NCBI RefSeq assembly: GCF_900103405.1
Contig: NZ_FNHX01000010.1
Coordinates: forward strand, 90,326-154,325
Length of the DNA: 64,000 nucleotides
Direction of reading: 5' to 3'
Source: Polaromonas sp. JS666
GTDB lineage: Bacteria; Pseudomonadota; Gammaproteobacteria; Burkholderiales; Burkholderiaceae_C
Part shown: piece after piece, positions 35,276-44,931 of the stretch
Numbering within the stretch: position 1 is the stretch's first letter
How the letters are laid out: every line of letters starts with the position of its first letter
Translations under genes and position numbers: made by a program
Notes under the pieces: model-generated
What the model was told of the DNA's origin: nothing
Databases searched by the model: none
Seen by the model: the letters and a program-made list of their open reading frames with translations, nothing else

Positions 35276-36141
35276 ACGTCGCCACGCTTGTACCTTCGAC
35301 AGCCGCCACGAAGCGCCGCGCCTGGCTCGCGGGCTGGTCGCGCGCCGGCAAGTTCGGCCTGGCCGTGCTGGCCTTCTGGGTGGCCGTGGCGATCTACGCC
35401 TGCTTCGTGCCGGACAGCGCGCTCGGTGAGATGTCCGATGCCGGCGTGTTCCAGGGCATGAGCGCGCAGCACTGGCTGGGCACCGATTACCTGGGCCGCG
35501 ACATGCTCACGCGCATCATCGTGGGCACGCCCTACACCATCGGTGTGGCCTTTGTCGCGACACTGATCGCCTGCGGCGTGGGCGCTGTGCTGGGCCTGCT
35601 GGCCGCGGTGACGGGCGGCTGGGTGGATTCGGCCCTGAGCCGGCTGCTCGACACCCTGGTCTCCATCCCGAGCAAGATGTTCGCGCTGGTGATCATCGCC
35701 GGCTTCGGCTCTTCCGTCACGCTGCTCATTGCGGTGGCCGCCATCGTCTACACGCCGGGTGCCTACCGCATCATCCGCTCGCTGGCGATCAACATCAACG
35801 CCATGGACTACGTGCTGGTGGCCCGCGCCCGCGGCGAGGGCCACGGCTACATCATGCGCCGCGAAATCCTGCCCAACATCACCGGCCCGCTGCTGGCCGA
35901 CATGGGATTGCGTTTCGTCTACGCCCTGCGCCTGCTGGCCAGCCTGAGCTTCCTGGGCCTGGGCGTGCAGCCGCCCATGGCCGACTGGGGCTCGCTGGTG
36001 CGCGAGAACCTGGGCGCCTTGCCGGTGGGCGGCGTCTCGGTGCTCGCCCCGGCGTTTGCCATCGCCGTACTGACCATCGCGGTCAACCTCGTGATCGACA
36101 ACTTACCGGGCCATACCGACGCCGACAGGGAGAAACACTGA
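35272..36141 (+). CDS. ABC transporter permease, DppC type
   Basis: 289 residues with an N-terminal helix (FGLAVLAFWVAVAIYACFVP), the extracytoplasmic loop motif HWLGTDYLGRDMLTRIIVGT that marks DppC/OppC, and the EAA loop YVLVARARGEGHGYIMRREI. It partners with the DppB-type permease to form the channel. The chosen start MNVATLVPST overlaps the upstream gene by ATGA. The last base of its stop codon is the first base of the ATPase start. Confidence 0.92.
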   Translation: MNVATLVPSTAATKRRAWLAGWSRAGKFGLAVLAFWVAVAIYACFVPDSALGEMSDAGVFQGMSAQHWLGTDYLGRDMLTRIIVGTPYTIGVAFVATLIACGVGAVLGLLAAVTGGWVDSALSRLLDTLVSIPSKMFALVIIAGFGSSVTLLIAVAAIVYTPGAYRIIRSLAININAMDYVLVARARGEGHGYIMRREILPNITGPLLADMGLRFVYALRLLASLSFLGLGVQPPMADWGSLVRENLGALPVGGVSVLAPAFAIAVLTIAVNLVIDNLPGHTDADREKH

Positions 36142-37982
36142 TGGGCGCTACTGTCCGCGTGAATGAGCTGCGCGTCGTGGCGCAGGCCGCCGGCGGCGGC
36201 GAGACGGAGATCGTCAAAGGCGTCTCTTTTGGCATAGCGCCCGGCGAGGTACTGGCGCTGATCGGCGAGTCCGGCTCCGGCAAGACCACCATAGGCCTGG
36301 CGCTCATGGGCTACGCGCGGCACGGCTGCCGCATCGCCGGAGGCAGCGTGCACATCGGGGACACCGACGTGCTGGCGCTCACCGAACCCGAACGCCGCCA
36401 GCTGCGCGGCCGGCGCGTTTCCTACATCGCGCAGAGCGCCGCCGCATCCTTCAACCCGTCGCGCACCATCATGGACCAGGTGGTGGAGACCGCGCGCATC
36501 CACTCACTGATGCCGCGCGCCGAGGCCGAGAAAAAAGCCGTGACGCTGTTCCGCGAGCTGGCGCTGCCGCAGCCCGACACCATAGGCCAGCGCTACCCGC
36601 ACCAGGTCTCGGGCGGGCAGCTGCAGCGCCTGATGGCCGCTATGGCGCTGATGAGCGACCCGGACCTGGTGATCTTCGACGAGCCCACCACGGCGCTGGA
36701 CGTCACGACCCAGATCGAGGTGCTGCACGCCTTCCGCCGCGTGGTGCGCGAACGCAAGACCACGGCGGTTTATGTCACCCACGACCTGGCGGTGGTGGCC
36801 CAGATGGCCGGCCGCATCCTGGTGCTGCGCGACGGCGCCGAGCGTGAAATCGGCACCACGCAGCAGATCATCACCACGCCCAAGGACGACTACACGCGCA
36901 GCCTGATCGCCGCGGCCAACCCCAAGGCGCGCAGCGGCGAGGCGCATGCCGAGGGCGCCACGCCGCTGCTGGAGGTGCGCAACCTGGTCGCCGGCTACGG
37001 CCCGCTGGACAAGCACGGCCGGCCCGCTTCGCCGGTGCTCGACGACGTGAGCCTGCGCCTGTACCGCGGCCAGGCCATCGGCGTCATCGGTGAATCCGGC
37101 TCCGGCAAGACCACGCTGGCACGCGCCGTCGCCGGGCTGATAGGCCCCGCCGGCGGGCAGATCATGTTTGACGGCAAGCCGCTGCCGCGCCTGGTATCGC
37201 AGCGAACGCCCGAGGAACTGCGCCGCATCCAGATCGTGTTCCAGATGGCGGACACGGCGCTCAATCCTTCGCACACCATTGCCGAGATCCTCGCGCGGCC
37301 GCTGCAGCTGTACCGCGGCCTGAAGGGCCAGGCGCTGGACAAGCGCATCGCGCAGCTGCTCGACCTTGTGCAACTGCCGCAGGCCTGCGCGCGGCGCCTG
37401 CCCGTGGGGCTGTCCGGCGGGCAGAAGCAGCGCGTCAACCTGGCGCGCGCGCTGGCCGCCGACCCCGACCTGATCCTGTGCGATGAGGTGACCTCCGCGC
37501 TTGACACGGTGGTGGGCGCCGCCATCCTGGACTTGCTGGCGCAGCTGCGCAAGGAGCTCGGGGTGTCTTACATGTTCATCAGCCACGACATGAACACCGT
37601 GCGCGCCGTGTGCGACGAGATTGTGGTGCTGTATGCCGGCCAGAAGGTGGAGTCGCTGACCCGCTCGGCTTTCGCGCATGCGCCGCGCCATCCCTACTTC
37701 AACCTGCTGGCCAATTCCGTTCCGGAGCTGCGCCAGGGATGGCTGGAAGAAGTCGGGGCAGCGCAGCGCGCGGCTCTGCCGCTGGTGCAGGCGCCCGTGG
37801 ACCGCGCGGGCATTTGCAGCTTCCTGGACCGATGTCCTTTGCGTGTCGCAGGTCTGTGCGACAGCAAGACGCCGCCGCGGCATGAACTCGAGGGCGGTGT
37901 GGAAGTCTTCTGCCACCGCAGCGCTGATGAGTTGCTGCAGCTGCAAAAAAACCAGGCGCAGCCGCGCGAATGCACGGCCTGA
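36141..37982 (+). CDS. Fused double ABC ATPase (DppD-DppF type)
   Basis: 613 residues carrying both ATPase subunits in one chain. The first domain (residues 1-270) has Walker [12 protein letters not shown], signature VSGGQLQRL and Walker [17 protein letters not shown]. The second (about 275-600) has Walker [17 protein letters not shown], signature [15 protein letters not shown] and Walker [17 protein letters not shown]-terminal oligopeptide-transporter extension ([19 protein letters not shown]) retains the cysteines seen in DppD/OppD tails. The fusion resembles GsiA/YejF architecture. It powers the permease pair encoded just upstream. Confidence 0.92.
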   Translation: MGATVRVNELRVVAQAAGGGETEIVKGVSFGIAPGEVLALIGESGSGKTTIGLALMGYARHGCRIAGGSVHIGDTDVLALTEPERRQLRGRRVSYIAQSAAASFNPSRTIMDQVVETARIHSLMPRAEAEKKAVTLFRELALPQPDTIGQRYPHQVSGGQLQRLMAAMALMSDPDLVIFDEPTTALDVTTQIEVLHAFRRVVRERKTTAVYVTHDLAVVAQMAGRILVLRDGAEREIGTTQQIITTPKDDYTRSLIAAANPKARSGEAHAEGATPLLEVRNLVAGYGPLDKHGRPASPVLDDVSLRLYRGQAIGVIGESGSGKTTLARAVAGLIGPAGGQIMFDGKPLPRLVSQRTPEELRRIQIVFQMADTALNPSHTIAEILARPLQLYRGLKGQALDKRIAQLLDLVQLPQACARRLPVGLSGGQKQRVNLARALAADPDLILCDEVTSALDTVVGAAILDLLAQLRKELGVSYMFISHDMNTVRAVCDEIVVLYAGQKVESLTRSAFAHAPRHPYFNLLANSVPELRQGWLEEVGAAQRAALPLVQAPVDRAGICSFLDRCPLRVAGLCDSKTPPRHELEGGVEVFCHRSADELLQLQKNQAQPRECTA

Positions 37983-38023
37983 TCCGCAAGACCTGATCCA
38001 GGGAGCGCCACGTGCGTATGGAG

Positions 38024-38055
38024 GTCGCCGCCCTGGGCGGCGGCGGGAATTTTTT
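38024..38055 (+). terminator. Rho-independent terminator after the ABC transporter operon
   Basis: A 9-bp stem (38024-38032 with 38036-38044, one G-T pair) closes the loop CTG; a run of six T residues follows at 38050-38055. It lies 42 bases after the ATPase stop and separates the transporter operon from the aldehyde dehydrogenase gene at 38083. Confidence 0.7.
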
Positions 38056-38082
38056 CATCCGAACTGAACCGATTGAACTGAC

Positions 38083-39534
38083 ATGGAAACACTGAACTGC
38101 ATTGGGGGCCGCTGGCAGGCGGCCCAGGACGGCCGCCAATTCGAGGTGCGCAACCCGGCCGACGACAGCCTGATCGCCACCATCGCCGACGGCGGCGCTG
38201 CCGACGCGCGCCTGGCCGCCGACGCCGCGGCCGAGGCGCTGCATGCCTGGAAGGCGCGCCCGCCGCGCGAGCGTTGCCTCATCCTCAAGAAGTGGCAGGC
38301 GCTGATAGAGCGCGAGGTCGAGCCCCTGGCCGCGCTGATCTCGCGCGAACAGGGCAAGCCGCTGGCCGAATCTCGCGGCGAGATTGCCTATGCCGCCGGC
38401 TATGTGGAATGGTTCGCGGAAGAGGGTGTGCGTGCCCACGGTGAAGTCATCGCCGCGCCCGTCACATCCAAGCGCTACATGGTGCTGCGGGAAGCCGTTG
38501 GCGTCGTGGCCGTGGTCACGCCCTGGAATTTCCCGGCTGCGATGATTGCGCGCAAGATCGCGCCCGCGCTGGCGGCCGGCTGCACCGTGGTCGCCAAGCC
38601 GGCCGAGGATACGCCGCTGACTTCGCTGGCGCTTGTGAAGCTGGCCGAGGAAGCGGGCGTTCCGCCCGGCGTGCTGAACGTCGTGGCGGCCTCGCGTGAA
38701 CGCACGCCCGAAGTGGTTGGCGAATGGCTGGCCGACGGGCGGGTGCGCAAGATCAGCTTCACCGGCAGCACACCGGTGGGCAAGCTGCTGGCGCGTGAGT
38801 CCGCCACCACGCTCAAAAAGCTCTCGCTGGAGCTTGGCGGCAACGCGCCCTTCATCGTCTTCGAAGATGCCGACATCAACGCGGCCGTCGAAGGCCTGAT
38901 GGCCGCGAAATTCCGCAACGGTGGGCAGACCTGCGTGAGCCCCAATCGCGTGTACGTCCACCAGGCGGTGCACGACCGGTTTGTCGACAAGCTGGCGGCC
39001 CGCGTGGGCGCGTTGCGGGTCGGCCCCGCGACCTGGCCGCAGGCCGAGATCGGTCCCATGATCAATGCCCGCGCGCTGGACAAGATAGAGCGCCATGTGA
39101 ACGACGCGGTGGCCAAGGGCGCCAAGGCGGTCGTCGGCGGGCGCCGCGTGCGCAGCGACGTTGCCACCGGGCCCAATTACTACGCGCCCACGGTGCTGAC
39201 CGGTGCCACCAAAGAGATGGCTTTGTCCTGCGAGGAAACCTTCGGCCCCGTGGCACCCATCTTCCGTTTCGAAACCGAAGAGGAAGTCGTCGCACTGGCT
39301 AACGACACCCCCTTCGGCCTGGCCGGTTACTTCTATTCGAACGACGTCAAGCGCATCTGGCGCGTGGCCTCGGCGCTGGAGACCGGCATGGTGGGCATCA
39401 ACGAAGGCGCCATCGCCGCGCAGGCCGCGCCCTTTGGCGGCGTGAAGGAATCGGGCTACGGCCGCGAAGGCTCGCACTGGGGCCTGGACGAATACCTGCA
39501 CACCAAGTACTTGTGCCAAGGGAATCTCGCATGA
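38083..39534 (+). CDS. NAD(P)-dependent aldehyde dehydrogenase, succinate-semialdehyde dehydrogenase type
   Basis: 483 residues. The GabD-like pattern includes [59 protein letters not shown], the base Glu in [17 protein letters not shown] and the catalytic Cys in [14 protein letters not shown]. The C-terminal [20 protein letters not shown] is usual for the group. It oxidises succinate semialdehyde or a related omega-semialdehyde from amine breakdown. No clear ribosome site precedes the ATG. Its stop overlaps the DadA-like gene (ATGA), so the pair is co-expressed. Confidence 0.86.
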   Translation: METLNCIGGRWQAAQDGRQFEVRNPADDSLIATIADGGAADARLAADAAAEALHAWKARPPRERCLILKKWQALIEREVEPLAALISREQGKPLAESRGEIAYAAGYVEWFAEEGVRAHGEVIAAPVTSKRYMVLREAVGVVAVVTPWNFPAAMIARKIAPALAAGCTVVAKPAEDTPLTSLALVKLAEEAGVPPGVLNVVAASRERTPEVVGEWLADGRVRKISFTGSTPVGKLLARESATTLKKLSLELGGNAPFIVFEDADINAAVEGLMAAKFRNGGQTCVSPNRVYVHQAVHDRFVDKLAARVGALRVGPATWPQAEIGPMINARALDKIERHVNDAVAKGAKAVVGGRRVRSDVATGPNYYAPTVLTGATKEMALSCEETFGPVAPIFRFETEEEVVALANDTPFGLAGYFYSNDVKRIWRVASALETGMVGINEGAIAAQAAPFGGVKESGYGREGSHWGLDEYLHTKYLCQGNLA

Positions 39535-40829
39535 AAGTCCTGGTGCTCGGCGCCGGCGTGATAGGCACCACCACCGCCTACTACCTGGCCCGGGCGGGCC
39601 ATGAGGTGACCGTGGTCGACCGCCAGCCCGGCCCCGCGCGGGAAACAAGTTTTGCCAATGCCGGCCAGGTGTCGCCGGGTTACGCGGCGCCCTGGGCCGC
39701 GCCCGGCGTGCCGCTCAAGGCGCTGCGCTGGATGTTCCAGAAGCATGCGCCGCTGGCCATAGGCCTGGACGGCAGCATGGACCAGCTGCGCTGGATGTGG
39801 CAGATGCTGCGCAACTGCAGCCCGCGGCGCTACGCCGTGAACAAGGAGCGCATGGTGCGGCTGGCCGAATACAGCCGCGACTGCCTCGCGCAGCTGCGCG
39901 AGGGCACCGGCCTGCGCTATGAAGGCCGCGAAGGCGGCACGCTGCAGGTCTTCCGCACCCTGGCGCAGCTCGACGCCGTCGGCAAGGACGTGGCCGTGCT
40001 GCGCGCCGCGGGCGTGCCCTATGAGCTGCTGGGGCCCGACGAGCTGGCGCGCGCGGAGCCGGCCATCGCCACCGGGCCGCTGGTGGGCGGCCTGCGCCTG
40101 CCCGGCGACGAGACCGGCGACTGCCACCTGTTTACCACCGGGATCGGCCACCTGGCCCAATCCATGGGCGTGCGCTTTTCTTTCGGCGAGGCGATAGACC
40201 GCGTCGAAGTCTGTGCCGGCCAGGTGGCCGGCGTGCTGCAGGGCGGCCACCTGCTGAAAGCCGATGCTTATGTGATGGCGCTGGGCTCGTATTCCACGGC
40301 CATGCTGAGCGAGGCCTTGAAGATCCCCGTCTACCCGGTCAAGGGCTATTCCATCACCGTACCCATCGCCGACGCAGGCCGCGCGCCGGTGTCGACTGTG
40401 CTGGACGAGAGCTACAAGATTGCCATCACGCGCTTTGACCGCCGCATCCGCGTCGGCGGCATGGCGGAGCTGCGCGGCTTTGACCTGCGCCTGAACCCGC
40501 GGCGGCGCGAAACGCTGGAACTGTGCCTGAACGACCTGTTCCCCGGCGCGGGCCATGCCGAGGACGCCACCTTCTGGACCGGCCTGCGGCCCATGACCCC
40601 GGACGGCACACCGCTGGTGGGCCGCACGCCGCTGCCCAATCTGTACCTCAACACCGGCCACGGCACGCTGGGCTGGACCATGGCCTGCGGCTCCGCCCGC
40701 CTGCTGGCCGACGTCATGAGCGGCCGCGCCCCCGAGATCCGCGCCGACGACCTTTCGGTGCAGCGTTATGCGCAGCCGGAGTCACGGCCATGGGCCGGAC
40801 CGCAGGCCGAACCTGAGCTGAGTACCTGA
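39531..40829 (+). CDS. dadA: D-amino acid dehydrogenase small subunit-like flavoprotein
   Basis: 432-residue DadA-type FAD protein. [20 protein letters not shown] binds [23 protein letters not shown] and [18 protein letters not shown] are DadA hallmarks, as are [14 protein letters not shown] and [14 protein letters not shown]. DadA oxidatively deaminates D-amino acids and passes electrons to the quinone pool. The last 25 residues (rich in Pro, Ala and Glu) extend beyond the usual end. The partner is an aldehyde dehydrogenase rather than alanine racemase DadX, so a role in N-alkyl or D-amino acid use linked to the ABC transporter upstream is likely. Confidence 0.86.
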   Translation: MKVLVLGAGVIGTTTAYYLARAGHEVTVVDRQPGPARETSFANAGQVSPGYAAPWAAPGVPLKALRWMFQKHAPLAIGLDGSMDQLRWMWQMLRNCSPRRYAVNKERMVRLAEYSRDCLAQLREGTGLRYEGREGGTLQVFRTLAQLDAVGKDVAVLRAAGVPYELLGPDELARAEPAIATGPLVGGLRLPGDETGDCHLFTTGIGHLAQSMGVRFSFGEAIDRVEVCAGQVAGVLQGGHLLKADAYVMALGSYSTAMLSEALKIPVYPVKGYSITVPIADAGRAPVSTVLDESYKIAITRFDRRIRVGGMAELRGFDLRLNPRRRETLELCLNDLFPGAGHAEDATFWTGLRPMTPDGTPLVGRTPLPNLYLNTGHGTLGWTMACGSARLLADVMSGRAPEIRADDLSVQRYAQPESRPWAGPQAEPELST

Positions 40830-40834
40830 AGCCC

Positions 40835-40854
40835 GTGCTGGTTTGCACCGGCAC
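40835..40854. terminator. Hairpin between convergent dadA and LysR genes
   Basis: An 8-bp stem GTGCTGGT/ACCGGCAC (one G-T pair) with loop TTGC lies 5 bases after the dadA stop. There is no T run in either direction, so this is a candidate only. Confidence 0.45.
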
Positions 40855-40873
40855 CCCGGCTTTGCCGCTCGCC

Positions 40874-41776
40874 CTAGCGATGCTCTTTCAACGCCGTATG
40901 CAGGTAGTCGTAAAACATCTTTGCCGGCGCGCGCAAGGTCGTGCCGTGCAAGGTGGCCAGGCCGAGTACACGCGAGACCGCCGGCGCGACCAGCGTGACG
41001 CCGACCATTGACGGATGCCGCTTCGGCAAGGCCAGGCGCGGCACGGCCGCAAGCCCGAGTCCCGCTTCGACCATGCCGAGCAAGGTCGCGATGTGGCTCA
41101 CCTCGAGCCGGTACGACGGGTTGACGCCCGCCTTGGCCAGCGCGTCGTCCAGCAACTGGCGGTTGCCGCTGGTGCGCGCGACCGCGATCAGGCGCTCGGC
41201 TTCCAGGCTCTTCCACGATAGCGTCTTGCGCCCGGCGAGCGCATGGCGGCGCGGCATGGCCACCACAAAGGGGTCGGTGTGTATCGGCTCGAAATCCACG
41301 CCGGGCACCTGGTTGCCCATAAAGCTGATGCCGAAGTCCGACTCGCCCGACACCACGCTGGCCATCACCGCACCGGCGGCCTCGTCGATCACCCGCACGC
41401 GGATCAGCGGGTAGCGCTCCGAGAACGAACTCACGACCGATGGCAGGAAATGGATGGCCGCGGAAGGCACGCAGGCCACCGTGACCCGGCCGGTTCGGCT
41501 GCCGGCGATGTCGGTGATGCCGAGCATCGCGGACTCGAGGTCGTCCAGCGCGGCGCGCGCGCGATCAAGAAACACCTGGCCGAGGGCCGTCAGTTCGACA
41601 TCGCGCGTGGTGCGCTTGAAGAGCCTCGCGCCCAGGATGGTCTCGAGCTTGTCGATGCGCCGGCTCAAAGCCGGCGGCGAGAGGTGAATGTGGTCGGCCG
41701 CCGCGCGAAAGCTCCCGCGCTCGGCCACCGCCACAAAGGCCTCGAGTTGCTGCAAATCGAAATTGATGCGTGCCAT
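40874..41776 (-). CDS. LysR-type regulator of the adjacent C5-dicarboxylate-type operon
   Basis: 300 residues; HTH at about residues 15-60 (RGSFRAAADHIHLSPPALSR), followed by the effector domain starting GRVTVACVPSAAIHFLPSVV. It is divergent from the Bug binding protein gene with 85 bp between them, the usual arrangement for a regulator of a TTT-linked catabolic operon. The effector is likely a CoA-pathway substrate or intermediate, but this is not visible in the sequence. Confidence 0.88.
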   Translation of the reverse strand: MARINFDLQQLEAFVAVAERGSFRAAADHIHLSPPALSRRIDKLETILGARLFKRTTRDVELTALGQVFLDRARAALDDLESAMLGITDIAGSRTGRVTVACVPSAAIHFLPSVVSSFSERYPLIRVRVIDEAAGAVMASVVSGESDFGISFMGNQVPGVDFEPIHTDPFVVAMPRRHALAGRKTLSWKSLEAERLIAVARTSGNRQLLDDALAKAGVNPSYRLEVSHIATLLGMVEAGLGLAAVPRLALPKRHPSMVGVTLVAPAVSRVLGLATLHGTTLRAPAKMFYDYLHTALKEHR

Positions 41777-41861
41777 GCACCAATACTAGCAAAAGTTGCA
41801 CTTCACGGAATGCCTGTGCACATCGATGATTCGCTCACCAGAACATCTACAGGAGACATCC

Positions 41862-42857
41862 ATGCTGCCCAAACACCCCGTCCGGATTGCGCTGATGCTG
41901 AGCTTGCTGCCGCTGGCGGCCACGCCCTCCATGGCGGCGACCAGCCCGGCGACGTCCCAGAACTGGCCTGAAAAAGCCATCACCATCGTGGTGCCGACCT
42001 CCGCCGGCGGCGCCAACGACGCGATGGCGCGTGTTCTGGCCCAGGGACTCAGCAGCCGGCTTGGCAAACCGGTCATCGTGGACAACCGGGCCGGCGCGAA
42101 TGGCGCGATTGCCAGCGAGTTCGTGGCCCGCGCCACGCCGGACGGTTACACCTTGATGTTCGGCTACATCGCCACCCACGGCATCAACCCGGCCCTGCAA
42201 AAACTGCGCTACAACCCGGTCACCGATTTCGAACCCATCGGCATGGTGGCGGCTTCTCCGACGGTGCTGGTCGTCAACCCGGAAGTTCCGGCCAAGACCG
42301 CCAAAGAACTGGTGCAACTGATCAAGGCCAAACCCGACGGCTTCAGCTTCGCGACGGCGGGGAATGGAACCGCACCGCATATCGCGGGCGAGCTGTTCAA
42401 GCTGTCCGCCGGCTTGGACGTGATCGGAATTCCCCACAAAGGATCGGCACCTGCCGTGATGAGCACCATCTCCGGCATCACCCAATACATGTTTCCCAGC
42501 CTGTTCACCGCCTACCCGCAAATCAAGGGCGGCAAGCTCAAGGCGCTCGGCATCGCCGGCGACAAGCGATCTCCCATCTTGCCCGACGTTCCGACGCTGG
42601 CCGAGCAGGGCATTCCCAACGTCAGCATGTCGCAGTGGTACGCCATGTTCGCCCCCGCTAAAACCCCCAAAGCGGTGGTTGACCGGCTGAACCAGGAGAT
42701 CAACCGTGTATTGGCCGAGAAAACCGTACAAAAACTCATTGAAGACCAGGGGGCCGAGATTGAAACCAGCACGCCCGCGCAGCTCAAAACCCTGGTGCAG
42801 AAGGAAGTCACACGCTGGAAGAGCGTGGTGTCGACCGCAAAAATCAAACTCGATTGA
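41862..42857 (+). CDS. Bug family (TctC-type) tripartite tricarboxylate transporter substrate-binding protein
   Basis: 331 residues with a signal peptide (MLPKHPVRIALMLSLLPLAA, cleaved near SMAA). Bug signatures: ITIVVPTSAGGANDAMARVLA at the mature start (21 residues in full; the core is VPTSAGGANDAMARV), VIVDNRAGANGAIASEFVA and IPHKGSAPAVMSTISG. Bug proteins bind carboxylates and often stand without membrane partners, as here. AGGAG lies six bases before the ATG. Co-transcribed with the hydratase, CoA-transferase and lyase genes, it probably captures the dicarboxylate or its adduct that they degrade. Confidence 0.9.
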   Translation: MLPKHPVRIALMLSLLPLAATPSMAATSPATSQNWPEKAITIVVPTSAGGANDAMARVLAQGLSSRLGKPVIVDNRAGANGAIASEFVARATPDGYTLMFGYIATHGINPALQKLRYNPVTDFEPIGMVAASPTVLVVNPEVPAKTAKELVQLIKAKPDGFSFATAGNGTAPHIAGELFKLSAGLDVIGIPHKGSAPAVMSTISGITQYMFPSLFTAYPQIKGGKLKALGIAGDKRSPILPDVPTLAEQGIPNVSMSQWYAMFAPAKTPKAVVDRLNQEINRVLAEKTVQKLIEDQGAEIETSTPAQLKTLVQKEVTRWKSVVSTAKIKLD

Positions 42858-42891
42858 GTCGCGCAAGATTTTTTGAAAGGAGGGTAAGTGC

Positions 42892-43740
42892 ATGAACCTG
42901 CAAGACTGGACAGGCCGCAGCGAAACAGTGCAAGACATCGCCACCGCCACGCCGTACGCGGCGCTGTCGGCCACACTGGACCGCCCGGACACCACGCGCC
43001 CCGCGCCGGGCACGCCGCTGCCCTGCCTCTGGCACTGGCTGTATTTCCTGCCCATCCATGCGCAGTCGGAGATCGGGCCGGACGGCCACGCGCGGCGCGG
43101 CGGTTTCCTGCCGCCCGTGTCGCTGCCGCGCCGGATGTGGGCCGGCAGCGATTTCGAGTTCCACGAAGCACTGTGCGTCGGCGATGCGCTGGCGCGCACC
43201 TCGACCATCGTCGACGTGAAGGAAAAAAGCGGCCGCACCGGTAGCCTGGTGTTCGTGAAGGTGCGCCACGAGATTCGCCGCAACGGCGCTACCGGTGTGG
43301 CCTTGACCGAGCACCACAACATCGTTTACCGCGCGGCACCGGCGCCAGGTGACGTGGCCCCGCCGCCACAGGCCGCACCGACCGAATTCGATTGGGTGCG
43401 CCGCATCACCGCCGACGACGTGCTGCTGTTCCGCTATTCGGCCCTGACCTTCAACGGGCACCGCATCCACTACGACCGCAAGTACGTCACCGAGGTCGAG
43501 GGCTATCCCGGCCTCATCGTGCACGGCCCGCTGATCGCCACGCTGCTCATGGACCTGCTGCGCCGGCACATGCCCGACGCCACGGTGCGCAAATTTGAAT
43601 TCAAGGCGGTCCGGCCCACCTTCGACGTCAACCCCTTCTCCATCCACGGCCAGCCTTCGGCCGACGGCAAGAGCGTGCACCTCTGGGGGCGCGACCACGA
43701 GGGCTGGCTCACGATGGATGCCACCGCCGCGCTGGCCTGA
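42892..43740 (+). CDS. MaoC/hot-dog fold acyl-CoA hydratase (mesaconyl/itaconyl-CoA hydratase-like)
   Basis: 282 residues with an N-terminal FAS1-like hot-dog region (LYFLPIHAQSEIGPDGHARR, GFLPPVSLPRRMWAGSDFEF) and a C-terminal hydratase region (FNGHRIHYDRKYVTEVEGYP, then GLIVHGPLIATLLMDLL). The catalytic Asp/His pair is probably in HRIHYD. This build matches mesaconyl-C4-CoA hydratases and itaconyl-CoA hydratases, which add water to give citramalyl-CoA. A strong ribosome site, AAAGGAGGG, precedes the ATG. With the CoA-transferase and CitE-type lyase that follow, it would complete conversion of a branched C5 unsaturated acid. Confidence 0.84.
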   Translation: MNLQDWTGRSETVQDIATATPYAALSATLDRPDTTRPAPGTPLPCLWHWLYFLPIHAQSEIGPDGHARRGGFLPPVSLPRRMWAGSDFEFHEALCVGDALARTSTIVDVKEKSGRTGSLVFVKVRHEIRRNGATGVALTEHHNIVYRAAPAPGDVAPPPQAAPTEFDWVRRITADDVLLFRYSALTFNGHRIHYDRKYVTEVEGYPGLIVHGPLIATLLMDLLRRHMPDATVRKFEFKAVRPTFDVNPFSIHGQPSADGKSVHLWGRDHEGWLTMDATAALA

Positions 43741-43749
43741 GGAGACGCC

Positions 43750-44931
43750 ATGCAACCGCTCAAGGGCATCACCGTCGTCACCCTGGAACACGCCATCGCC
43801 GCGCCGTTTGCCACGCGCCAGCTCGCCGACATGGGCGCGCGCGTCATCAAGATCGAACGGCCCGGCGTGGGCGACTTCGCACGCAGCTACGACAGCCGGG
43901 TGCGGGGCCTGGCGTCGCACTTCGTCTGGACCAACCGCTCCAAGGAAAGCCTGACGCTGGACGTCAAGCACGAGGAGGCGCAGAAGATCCTCATGCGCCT
44001 GATCCTCGAAGAGGCTGACGTGGTGGTGCAAAACCTCGCGCCGGGCGCCGCCGCGCGGCTCGGCCTGTCTTACGAGGCCTTGTCCAGGCGCAAGCCCGGC
44101 ATCATCGTGTGCGACATTTCGGGCTATGGCGGCGACGGCCCCTACCGCGACAAAAAAGCCTACGACCTGCTGATCCAGAGCGAGGCTGGTTTCGTTTCGG
44201 TGACCGGCACGCCCGACACGCCGTCCAAGGCCGGCCCATCGATCGCCGACATCGCCGCCGGCATGTATGCGTACACCAACATCCTGGGCGCCCTCATGCA
44301 CCGCCAGCAGACCGGCGAGGGCCAGCACATCGACATCTCCATGCTCGAGTCGCTGTCGGAATGGATGAGCTACCCGCTTTACTACGCCTTCGAAGGCGCG
44401 GCGCCGCCCCAGCGCACGGGCGCCAGCCACGCGACCATCTACCCCTACGGCCCCTTCCTGGCCGGTGACGGCAAGACCGTGATGATGGGCCTGCAGAACG
44501 AACGCGAGTGGAAGGGCTTTTGCGAGAAGGTGCTGCTGCAGCCCGCGCTCGCCAGCGATCCGCGGTTTGCCGGCAATGCACAGCGCAGCGCCGCCCGCGA
44601 AGCGCTCTCGTCGCTCATTGTTGAAGCCTTCAGCACCTTGACTGCCGCGCAGGTCGTGGAGCGGCTGGAGGCGGCCGGCATCGCCAACGCGCAGGTCAAC
44701 ACCATGAACGAGCTGTGGGAGCACCCGCAGCTGCAGGCCCGGGCCCGCTGGCGTGAGGTCGACACACCGGCGGGTGCCGTGCCCGCCCTGTTGCCGCCCG
44801 GCTCCTGGCAGCACAGCGCGCCGCGCATGGACGCCGTGCCCGCGCTGGGCCAGCACACCGAGGCGATCCTGAACCACTTCGGCTACGGCGCCGAACAGCT
44901 TGCCCAATTGCGCGCGGAAGGCGCGGTATGA
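43750..44931 (+). CDS. CaiB/BaiF family (family III) CoA-transferase
   Basis: 393 residues. The N-terminal CoA-binding region is TVVTLEHAIAAPFATRQLAD (start LKGITVVTLEH) with RVIKIERPGVGDFAR. The catalytic aspartate is expected in GPSIADIAAGMYAYTN, and GTPDTPSKAGPS is typical. It transfers CoA from succinyl-CoA or acetyl-CoA to a carboxylic acid; family members acting on mesaconate and itaconate exist. It starts 9 bp after the hydratase stop and overlaps the CitE-type gene by ATGA, which ties it to the same pathway. Confidence 0.88.
   Translation: MQPLKGITVVTLEHAIAAPFATRQLADMGARVIKIERPGVGDFARSYDSRVRGLASHFVWTNRSKESLTLDVKHEEAQKILMRLILEEADVVVQNLAPGAAARLGLSYEALSRRKPGIIVCDISGYGGDGPYRDKKAYDLLIQSEAGFVSVTGTPDTPSKAGPSIADIAAGMYAYTNILGALMHRQQTGEGQHIDISMLESLSEWMSYPLYYAFEGAAPPQRTGASHATIYPYGPFLAGDGKTVMMGLQNEREWKGFCEKVLLQPALASDPRFAGNAQRSAAREALSSLIVEAFSTLTAAQVVERLEAAGIANAQVNTMNELWEHPQLQARARWREVDTPAGAVPALLPPGSWQHSAPRMDAVPALGQHTEAILNHFGYGAEQLAQLRAEGAV

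Noticed and set aside
30790..40829. Ectoine or hydroxyectoine degradation cluster
   Set aside because: The dehydratase and cyclodeaminase-like genes resemble EutB/EutC, but ectoine hydrolase, the deacetylase and the TRAP or Ehu transporter are absent from the window.
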